Positions 1 to 5,732 of a DNA stretch of 6,945 nucleotides are shown here, in pieces; the first letter of the stretch is position 1, and each line of letters begins with the position of its first letter. A program made the translations under genes and the position numbers. A model generated the notes under the pieces. That model had not been told where the DNA came from. It made no database searches and was given only the letters and a program-made list of their open reading frames with translations. This DNA is from Porticoccaceae bacterium (GTDB taxonomy: Bacteria; Pseudomonadota; Gammaproteobacteria; Pseudomonadales; Porticoccaceae): the NCBI GenBank assembly GCA_028822945.1, contig JAPKCN010000105.1, forward strand, positions 1-6,945, read 5' to 3'.

Positions 1-42
1 TGACAATCCGGTTATCATCAGCAAGCACTTTGAGAGCCCAGC

Positions 43-369
43 TTATAAATTGCCAAAGGGTCCCACATCGGCGGTAAAGCCGCGTAAAAAAGCCAGACCG
101 CCAAGAAAAATAACTAAGCCAATCAGCACGATAATATGCATTAGTAATTTCTTTTTTGCTGGTATTTTTAGAGCTAAAAAGCCGAGTACTACAAGCGGTG
201 TACCGAGGATGCTCGGGATCAGCGAAGTCATTGACTGACTGGCGGAGAGGACGCTGATTAGCAAGCCCCAGATAACCAAAAATAGTCCATAAAGTATTGA
301 AATTGTCTCCATATTTTTGCCGAGAACGGTAAATTCTATAGCTGTAGTATCATTTTCTTTTGGCTGCAT
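43..369 (-). CDS. Small three-helix integral membrane protein of unknown function (108 aa)
   Basis: I do not recognise the family. The product has a hydrophilic N-terminus (residues 1-20) followed by three hydrophobic stretches at about 23-43, 49-68 and 75-95. A basic cluster, KKK at 72-74, sits just before the third helix and should lie on the cytoplasmic side. There is no cleavable signal peptide or catalytic motif. The chosen ATG (367-369) is preceded by GAGAG at 377-381 with a 7-base spacer, which is a fair ribosome binding site. The alternative Met20 has none, although it would begin just before the first helix and could be the true start. The gene ends in TAA at 43-45. It is separated from ggt by more than 700 bases, so a shared role with the glutathione genes is not implied. 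The hydrophobic pattern and ribosome binding site make it likely to be real; the function is unknown. Confidence 0.72.
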   Translation of the reverse strand: MQPKENDTTAIEFTVLGKNMETISILYGLFLVIWGLLISVLSASQSMTSLIPSILGTPLVVLGFLALKIPAKKKLLMHIIVLIGLVIFLGGLAFLRGFTADVGPFGNL

Positions 370-1085
370 ATTTTAGCTCTCAAAGTTTCACGCTTCTAGG
401 TTATCGAGTATCTTTACGCGGCACATGTCACGTCAGTCCAGTCAAAATTGCATTTTAAGTGCATTGTCGTAAAGCGCGCTGATCATCCGTCATGGGCGAG
501 CTCAGCCACCCAGTATTGTGCGGCATAGCGGGGCCGTCGAGCGAATAAACGCTACTGAGTTCCACAGTATCCTTGTCACTGCGTCGCCAAATGTGAGCCT
601 CAGGAGATTAGGTTGATCGCACTTTTGTATTTGATGTCATCGATCACCACATATATATGCCTTTGACTACTGAACTGAAAATTGGATAGCTTTTCGCCTA
701 AAAAGCTTTGGTAATACTGCACATCGGCGAACCGCTGAAAAATTATCGCGGCCTTGATCTCGACTCGATACCCGGCATCAGAGCATTGGCTGCCAAGTTA
801 TTGCAGCTACCTACACTGGTGGCACATACAATTATCCACGGAGTGGCGGTCGAGGAAGAGCGCAAGGTGCTCTAAAACCCGGCATCAGCCGATGGGCTAT
901 TATTCGGCGATTAAAACTGCAGATACCGTTAACGCGCTGGCCTGCGCCGATAGCGTTCAACTGTTTTGGGGAAGTATTCGATACCGCAATCCGCGCACAC
1001 TTTTCCAGAACTACTTTAGTCAAGGCTCAAATGCTCTCAAAAGGTTGCGCGAAGTATGGGTGCGTGTTCATGGAATGACAGTGCA
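370..1085. other. Long intergenic stretch with no supported gene
   Basis: About 716 bases lie between ggt and the small membrane protein. Open frames exist on both strands, for example 754-1089 plus and 832-1023 minus. They rely on TTG starts, lack ribosome binding sites, overlap one another and give translations without recognisable domains. One minus-strand frame is open without a start ATG from 797 down to a TGA at 600-602 and reads somewhat like protein. It is closed upstream by TAA and TAG, so at best it is a gene remnant. I see no tRNA, no IS ends, and no clear rho-independent terminator after ggt. The promoter of the 108-aa gene must lie in the low-coordinate part of this stretch, but no strong sigma-70 match stands out. 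Confidence 0.6.
377..381 (-). promoter_or_regulatory. Ribosome binding site of the small membrane protein
   Basis: Read on the minus strand this is GAGAG, 7 bases before the ATG at 369. It decides the start in favour of the 108-aa form over the internal Met20, which has no purine-rich sequence in front of it. Confidence 0.5.
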
Positions 1086-2882
1086 TTAGCGCTCGGCTAT
1101 CGCACCAGCACCTTGACGGCGAGGATCAGCAGCTCCAAGTAAGCTATTGTCAGGCCCTTTTTGAATACTTTGGGTGGCGCCGAGGATACGCGGTGTGGCG
1201 TTGATGGTATGCCCCATAATGTTGAGTAGTTCCAGTGTGTCTGCAGAGATTCCGGACTCGTAGTAGAGCTTGTCGGGAAACCACTGGTGATGTACCCGCG
1301 CCACCGATGAGGCCTCGGCGACCCCCATGTCGAAGGTGAGTATATTTAAAAGGGTTTGCAGTACCACTGTGATGATGGTGCTACCACCTGGACTGCCGGT
1401 GGCGATGATGGGATGACCACCGGCGTCGAACACCAGCGTCGGCGTCATCGACGACAGCGGCCGCTTGCCGGGTTGAATTTCATTTGCGGTGCCGCCGAGT
1501 AGGTTAAAGACATTGGGGGTGTTGGGCTTCGCCGAAAAATCGTCCATTTCATTGTTCATTAAAAATCCAGCACCAGCGACTGAGATACCATTGCCAAATG
1601 AAAAATTTAAGGTTGTTGTAGTGCTTACTACATTACCCCAGCGATCCCAACTGGAAAAGTGTGTGGTCTCTGTAGATTCTCGATCAGTGGCGCTAGGAGT
1701 TATTTTTAGACTCTCGGGATTGACGGCCAGCCCCGGGTTTACTTGGTCAGACTTGCTTGCCCGATCGAGGGCAATAGACTCGCGCAGAGTCGCGGCATAT
1801 CGTTTGTCGATAATTGCCTTAGTTGGCACGCCATAAAAATCCGGGTCACCAAGGTAGGCACTGCGGTCTGCGTAGGCTCGGCGCATTGCCTCTACTAACC
1901 GATGAATGTAGGCGGCGCTGTTGTGGCCGAGTGGTTTGAGATCCCACCCCTCGAGGATATTTAGCATTTGCACTAGGTGCACGCCTCCCGAGGATGGTGG
2001 TGGCATGGCGCAGACCTTATTATGATGGAAATCACCGCACACAGGCGCGCGTGTTACAACGCGGTAGTTGGTTAAGTCCTCAGCTGTAATCAGACCGCCA
2101 GTGCGCAGCATTTCAGCCGTTATTAATTCCGCTGTTTGACCCTGGTAAAAGCCATCGCGTCCGTCCTTGGCGATGCGTTGCAAGGTCGCCGCGAGATCTT
2201 GTTGTATCAATTGTTCACCTGGTAGGTAGAGTTTTCCGTCGGTTTTGTAAAAGTAGGCTTTTGACGCAGCATTGCGCGACAATCGCTCGAAGCGCGACTC
2301 CAACACCGTGGCTAGATCGAGACTGACGGCAAAGCCGTCTCCTGCCAGGGCAATAGCCGGCGCCATAACCTGTTTTAGTTTAAGTACTCCATAGTTTTGC
2401 TGGGCGTGCAACAGCCCCGCGACGGTCCCGGGTACACCCGAGGATTTCATACTGTATCTGGCCAGTTGATTGTCGACATCGCCTGCGGCATCGAGAAACA
2501 TATCGCGATTAGCTGCGGCGGGCGCCATCTCACGAAAATCGAGGGCGATAGTCTTTTTCTCATCGGCTAAATAAATCAGCATAAAGCCGCCGCCCGCAAG
2601 ATTGCCCGCACGTGGCAGCGTTACCGCCAGAGCAAAGCCGGTGGCAACGGCTGCATCTATGGCATTGCCGCCGCGGCTGAGGATCTCAGCACCGACTCGG
2701 CTGGCGAGAACTTCCTGTGAGACGACCATTCCTGAGGGGCTATAGACCGGATGAAATCGCGAACTGGCGTCGAGAATAGGTGGCTCGGCCGCCGCATAAA
2801 CCGGAAGCGCCAGGCTCAGGGCTAGCACCGCTACAGAAATTAAAAATCGCATACTGGAATTTATTGAATTAGTGATGTGCAT
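1086..2882 (-). CDS. ggt: Gamma-glutamyltranspeptidase (glutathione hydrolase), periplasmic, 598 aa precursor
   Basis: This N-terminal nucleophile hydrolase removes or transfers the gamma-glutamyl group of glutathione and related compounds. Residues 11-30 form a signal peptide (Arg12, hydrophobic core, likely cut after VYA at 28-30), so it should act in the periplasm. The proenzyme cleaves itself before Thr406 in TTHFS (406-410), giving a large subunit and a small subunit of 193 residues. By alignment from memory with E. coli GGT, Arg117 (LDFRE) binds the gamma-glutamyl carboxylate. Asn426, Glu445, Asp448 and Ser477-Ser478 (PLSSM) line the site, and Gly499-Gly500 (GSPGG) form the oxyanion hole. 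The lid-loop segment after DDFS (447-450) is present, as in E. coli. Cys282 and Cys291 are nine residues apart and could form a disulfide. Length is normal for the family. The ATG at 2882 is favoured over Met11 by GGAGG five bases upstream. The gene follows pxpC on the same strand after 243 bases. Confidence 0.96.
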   Translation of the reverse strand: MHITNSINSSMRFLISVAVLALSLALPVYAAAEPPILDASSRFHPVYSPSGMVVSQEVLASRVGAEILSRGGNAIDAAVATGFALAVTLPRAGNLAGGGFMLIYLADEKKTIALDFREMAPAAANRDMFLDAAGDVDNQLARYSMKSSGVPGTVAGLLHAQQNYGVLKLKQVMAPAIALAGDGFAVSLDLATVLESRFERLSRNAASKAYFYKTDGKLYLPGEQLIQQDLAATLQRIAKDGRDGFYQGQTAELITAEMLRTGGLITAEDLTNYRVVTRAPVCGDFHHNKVCAMPPPSSGGVHLVQMLNILEGWDLKPLGHNSAAYIHRLVEAMRRAYADRSAYLGDPDFYGVPTKAIIDKRYAATLRESIALDRASKSDQVNPGLAVNPESLKITPSATDRESTETTHFSSWDRWGNVVSTTTTLNFSFGNGISVAGAGFLMNNEMDDFSAKPNTPNVFNLLGGTANEIQPGKRPLSSMTPTLVFDAGGHPIIATGSPGGSTIITVVLQTLLNILTFDMGVAEASSVARVHHQWFPDKLYYESGISADTLELLNIMGHTINATPRILGATQSIQKGPDNSLLGAADPRRQGAGAIAER

Positions 2883-2887
2883 TGGAA

Positions 2888-2892
2888 CCTCC
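2888..2892 (-). promoter_or_regulatory. Strong ribosome binding site of ggt
   Basis: On the minus strand this is GGAGG with a 5-base spacer to the ATG at 2882. It settles the start ten codons upstream of the signal-peptide Met11 and indicates that ggt is translated independently of pxpC. Confidence 0.75.
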
Positions 2893-2902
2893 GCGTTGGA
2901 GC

Positions 2903-2908
2903 ATTATA
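2903..2908 (-). promoter_or_regulatory. Candidate -10 element of a ggt promoter
   Basis: The minus strand reads TATAAT, a perfect sigma-70 -10 hexamer, 20 bases before the ggt ATG. Transcription would start near 2896, leaving a short leader that still contains the GGAGG site. The -35 region at the usual spacing is poor, with no TTGACA-like hexamer, so if real the promoter may need an activator. Four copies of GCAGT (plus-strand reading) lie at 2913-2952, just upstream of this box. Inferred from sequence only. Confidence 0.4.
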
Positions 2909-3065
2909 GACTGCAGTGACTGAATAGGGCAGTGCTGCGCGGCAGTTGCAGTATCGCTTCATTATTCGAGATTGAGAGATTAAGCGTGTCGGGATTTTAG
3001 ACCTGCTATCCGTTCTCTGAGATATGTTCGCGCGGTTATTGCGTAGTTCTTCAATAGACGATTTA

Positions 3066-3115
3066 GGGCACACAATCCGCTTTTCGTCAGCGATAAGCAG
3101 CTGGTTTTAGTGCCC
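3066..3115 (-). terminator. Nested stem-loop just downstream of pxpC
   Basis: The outer arms GGGCAC (3066-3071) and GTGCCC (3110-3115) are perfect reverse complements. Inside them, GCTTTTCG (3079-3086) and CGATAAGC (3091-3098) pair at seven of eight positions around the loop TCAG. The structure begins 10 bases past the pxpC stop codon. It could be a transcription terminator, an RNA processing site or a 3' stabiliser that sets the level of ggt in a read-through transcript. No strong U tract follows, so a classical rho-independent terminator is not well supported. Confidence 0.4.
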
Positions 3116-3125
3116 AACCAATCGA

Positions 3126-4076
3126 CTAGACCCGCGCCAACTCGGTCGCGAGAAATTTCCGCTCGGCCAGTAATAGGGCGCTGTGAGCTTGCTCCATGCT
3201 GATGCACTCGAAGTTGATCCGATTGCCGGGCGTTTGTTGCGCCAGTCGATCGAGATCGAGCGATAACACTGCGCCAATTTTTGCATAACCGCCAATAGTT
3301 TGGCGATCGCTAAGCAGAATTATTGGTTGACCATCGCTGGGTACCTGCACCGCACCGAGACAAACCCCCTCAGATAGGATATCGGTTACATGTGGTTCTA
3401 TGGCGGGGCCCGTTAGCCGCGCGCCCATACGATCGCTATTTTCAGTTAGACGATAATCACCACTAAAAAACAACTGCTGCTGTTGGCGGCTAAAGGCCCA
3501 GGCTTGGTAACTGAGAATAACGCGCAGTAGCGCGGACTGCGGAGATTTAGGTGGACGCTTATCGGCGGTCAGATGCAGGCAGTACAATAGTTTTCCGGGC
3601 GCGCTGCATTGCAGTATATCCCCCGATTGTAGGGCGCTACCATCGGCGCGATGACCACCCAAATGCTCCCGCGGCACGCATGCCAAACTACCAAATGTAG
3701 GCCTACCATTAAAGCCGCCAGCGACCGCTAAATAGCCTCGCAAGCCGGTGGTGGCCATGTCTAGTTGGATGCGCTGGCCGCGAGCGACGTGCTGAGTTTG
3801 CCACGCCGCTGCAGGTATACCATCGATATATATAGGGATATCCGCGCCAGTTATCGCAATGCTGGTGTCGATCAGTGCTTCTAATACAAGTCCGCCAAAC
3901 GTTATTTCTAGAACTGCACAGTGTTCGCCGTTTTGGCAAAGTCGATTGGCCCAGCGCTGCGCTTGCCGATCCATGGGGCCGCCAGTGGTCAATCCCAAGT
4001 GATGCCAGCCGTGGCGACCACTGTCCTGATACATCGACAATATACCCGATTGGATGACTTTGAACCCGTTACTCAC
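3126..4076 (-). CDS. pxpC: 5-oxoprolinase subunit C (PxpC, biotin-dependent carboxylase-like domain)
   Basis: With PxpB and PxpA, this subunit forms the bacterial 5-oxoprolinase, which hydrolyses 5-oxo-L-proline plus ATP and water to L-glutamate, ADP and phosphate in the cytoplasm. The 316-aa product matches the family from end to end. It has the N-terminal QDSGRHGWHHLG segment (17-28) followed by TGGPMD (31-36), then RGYLAVAGGF (113-122). SDRMGARLTGP follows at 214-224. The hallmark C-terminal block runs from SEGVCLGAVQVPSDGQP (235-251) to TIGGYAKIG (260-268). The start is GTG at 4074-4076, overlapping the pxpB stop as GTGA, which signals translational coupling. The stop is TAG at 3126-3128. 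Related domains occur in urea amidolyase and KipA, but the adjacent pxpA and pxpB make the 5-oxoprolinase call secure. Confidence 0.95.
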   Translation of the reverse strand: MSNGFKVIQSGILSMYQDSGRHGWHHLGLTTGGPMDRQAQRWANRLCQNGEHCAVLEITFGGLVLEALIDTSIAITGADIPIYIDGIPAAAWQTQHVARGQRIQLDMATTGLRGYLAVAGGFNGRPTFGSLACVPREHLGGHRADGSALQSGDILQCSAPGKLLYCLHLTADKRPPKSPQSALLRVILSYQAWAFSRQQQQLFFSGDYRLTENSDRMGARLTGPAIEPHVTDILSEGVCLGAVQVPSDGQPIILLSDRQTIGGYAKIGAVLSLDLDRLAQQTPGNRINFECISMEQAHSALLLAERKFLATELARV

Positions 4077-4786
4077 AGTTGCCCACCAAGCGCTAAATAG
4101 CGATCGCGATCGATGGCATTAAAACGCACTCTATCGCCAACCTGAACCGGCATGCTGGGCGTCTTTTGGGGATCAAACATTGTCGTCGGGCAACGCCCAA
4201 TAAGATTCCAACCACCGGGGGATGCGTATGGATAAACTGCAGTTTGGCGGTTGGCGATGGCCACTGCTCCCGCCGGCACGCGCAACCTAGGTGTTGTTTT
4301 ACGCGGTGCAGCGATGCGCTCATCGACCTGACCTAGGTAGGCAAATCCGGGTGCGAAGCCGATCGCATAGACGCGGTACTCGGTTTTTTGATGCAGCCAA
4401 ATAACCTGTTCTGCTGAAAGTTTGGCACGCTCGGCGAGGGTCTCTAAATCGGGGCCAGATTCTGCACTGTAATAAACCGGTAGCGTTAGCAGCCGACCGC
4501 ACGGCTGTGTCAGCCCGCGCTGCGATCGCGAGAGTACCGCGTGGATCTGTGCGCGGATATAAAAGTGGTCGGTTTGCAAGTGGTCATAAATTAACAATAG
4601 CGAGGCGTAGGAGGGTACTGAATCAATCAGTAAAGTGCCGAGTTGAGCTTTTAGATCGCTGGCCACCTCGGCGATCTCAGCGCTGATAGTGGCACTCGGT
4701 GCATCGCCAAAGTACACTATTAGTGAGTTCTCGCCGGCTATGCATATCTGCGGGAAACCCGAAGGGGGATCAGACGGTGAGCTCAT
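4073..4786 (-). CDS. pxpB: 5-oxoprolinase subunit B (PxpB, KipI/allophanate hydrolase subunit 1-like)
   Basis: This is the partner of PxpC in the ATP-using part of 5-oxoprolinase. The 237-aa product carries the family signatures: IGFAPGFAYLG (142-152), then RLRVPAGAVAIANRQTAVYP (167-186), then PGGWNLIGR (190-198), and a VQVGDRVRF segment near the C-terminus (215-222 region). The frame is open further upstream to 4852, but I chose the ATG at 4784-4786 because it overlaps the pxpA stop as ATGA and gives a product close to the usual PxpB length. The longer form would add a basic, unconserved N-terminus inside pxpA. No good ribosome binding site precedes the ATG, in keeping with coupling to pxpA translation. 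The 3' end also overlaps pxpC by four bases. KipI-type kinase inhibitors share this fold, but the operon argues against that role. Confidence 0.94.
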   Translation of the reverse strand: MSSPSDPPSGFPQICIAGENSLIVYFGDAPSATISAEIAEVASDLKAQLGTLLIDSVPSYASLLLIYDHLQTDHFYIRAQIHAVLSRSQRGLTQPCGRLLTLPVYYSAESGPDLETLAERAKLSAEQVIWLHQKTEYRVYAIGFAPGFAYLGQVDERIAAPRKTTPRLRVPAGAVAIANRQTAVYPYASPGGWNLIGRCPTTMFDPQKTPSMPVQVGDRVRFNAIDRDRYLALGGQL

Positions 4787-5529
4787 TGATCGATCAGGCG
4801 GCGGATGTCGGCAATCGACTCGACCCCAGCAAGATTGTCGCCGTGCACGCATAGCGAGTCTATGTGCAGCGGCATGAGGTGACCATTTTCGGTAGTGACT
4901 GAGCCGTGTTCCATCAGTTGAGTTACCTGCGCGAGCATTTTTTCGCGGTTGTGTACCGCGCCCATTTGCGCTCTGGATACTAATGCGCCGCGATCATCGT
5001 AGCAGCGGTCGGCAAAACCCTCAAACATCACCTTTAGCCCAAATGCTTTCGCTTCGCTACGATTTGTTTCATAGTCGCCGTTTGCCTGCATCATAAAAGC
5101 TAGTGGTCGGTCGGTTTCGGCTATCGCCTGCATCACGGCACTGCGGATCAGTCCGTTGACCATCATGTCGTTATAGAGGGCACCATGCGGTTTGACATAC
5201 TCTACCTGAATGCCAAGGTTATTGGCCATCCCCACAAGTGCGGCGATTTGGTACTGCAAAATGGCAATTAAATCTGCCGCCGGCAGCGTCATCGAGCGTC
5301 GTCCAAAACCACCTAAGTCTGGGTAGCTTGGGTGCGCACCAACCGCAACATTGTGGTTTTTTGCGGCTTGCAGGGTATGTTTCATTACCATTGGGTCGCC
5401 GGCATGAAAGCCGCAGGCAATGTTAGCTTGATCAATAAATGGCATCACCTGCTCGTCGACGCCCATACGCCAGGCGCCAAAGCTCTCGCCGAGATCGCAG
5501 TTTAAAAGTAATTGCATACTGGACTTCAT
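4783..5529 (-). CDS. pxpA: 5-oxoprolinase subunit A (PxpA, LamB/YcsF family)
   Basis: This is the first gene of the pxpABC operon. LamB/YcsF-family PxpA works with the PxpBC complex to open the lactam ring of 5-oxoproline and yield glutamate. The 248-aa product shows the family's metal/catalytic-site motifs in order: NCDLGESFG (10-18), IACGFHAGDP (37-46), GAHPSYPDLGGFGRR (64-78), VKPHGALYND (112-121) and CVHGD (227-231). Conserved polar residues include Asp12, His42, His66, Lys113, His115 and His229. Length is typical. The ATG at 5527-5529 has only a weak GGTGG-like sequence upstream, and Met5 is a possible alternative start because the conserved core begins right after it. Gene order here is A-B-C, while E. 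coli has pxpB-pxpC-pxpA. The TGA stop at 4783-4785 overlaps the pxpB start. Confidence 0.95.
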   Translation of the reverse strand: MKSSMQLLLNCDLGESFGAWRMGVDEQVMPFIDQANIACGFHAGDPMVMKHTLQAAKNHNVAVGAHPSYPDLGGFGRRSMTLPAADLIAILQYQIAALVGMANNLGIQVEYVKPHGALYNDMMVNGLIRSAVMQAIAETDRPLAFMMQANGDYETNRSEAKAFGLKVMFEGFADRCYDDRGALVSRAQMGAVHNREKMLAQVTQLMEHGSVTTENGHLMPLHIDSLCVHGDNLAGVESIADIRRLIDQ

Positions 5530-5616
5530 GTCGGGCCACCGGGCTGATGTTAGCTGTCATGACTAGCATACCTTTTGCGCTCTGGGTAATACAGAGTCAC
5601 GGGGTTTGCCTCCGCG

Positions 5617-5645
5617 ATTATCTCGATAATGGGTCGTGTTATGAA
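5617..5645 (-). promoter_or_regulatory. Candidate pxpABC promoter overlapping an inverted repeat
   Basis: On the minus strand GATAAT (5617-5622, five of six to TATAAT) lies 17 bases downstream of TTCATA (5640-5645, four of six to TTGACA), placing the start site about 80 bases before pxpA. The -10 box is one arm of an inverted repeat, ATTATC-TC-GATAAT (5617-5630), which could be an operator bound by a dimeric repressor. Both are inferred from sequence; no regulator gene is in the window. Confidence 0.35.
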
Positions 5646-5732
5646 GTAGTCAAAAACTAGACTTCCTCGGTGTATTTGAGCACTAGTGAGGCGCAAAGCT
5701 CGACATCTCTCTGCGTCGTAGCAGGTAACTGA

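Noticed and set aside
1..42. Minus-strand frame reading KVLADDNRIV at the window edge, suggestive of the start of a response regulator
   Set aside because: Only about 14 codons are visible, with no ATG and no ribosome binding site. The similarity to the LADDH motif is too short to support a gene.
753..870. Plus-strand segment reading SIPGIRALAAKLL, reminiscent of the helix-hairpin-helix part of IS110-type transposases
   Set aside because: The resemblance stops after a few residues. No conserved downstream motif appears in any frame and no IS ends were found.
832..1023. 63-codon minus-strand frame in the intergenic stretch
   Set aside because: It has a TTG start and no ribosome binding site, overlaps other equally open frames, and resembles nothing.
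754..1089. 111-codon open frame on the plus strand
   Set aside because: It starts with TTG without a ribosome binding site, runs convergently into the ggt stop, and its translation has no recognisable domain and an odd composition rich in Trp, Arg and Ser.
2861..3207. Two open frames of 70-75 codons between pxpC and ggt
   Set aside because: They overlap pxpC or the ggt start and its ribosome binding site, have no motifs, and are better explained as non-coding spacer with a stem-loop and promoter.
4787..4852. N-terminal extension of PxpB by 22 residues
   Set aside because: It lies entirely inside pxpA and is basic and unconserved in character. The ATGA overlap at 4783-4786 gives a standard-length protein.
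5582..5597. Small hairpin CTCTG/CAGAG upstream of pxpA considered as a terminator or riboswitch
   Set aside because: There are only five base pairs with a 7-base loop and no U tract, and nothing conserved for a known riboswitch class was seen.
5439..5660. Plus-strand frame across the pxpA 5' end and spacer
   Set aside because: It is antisense to pxpA over its first part, has no ribosome binding site and gives an arginine-rich shadow translation.
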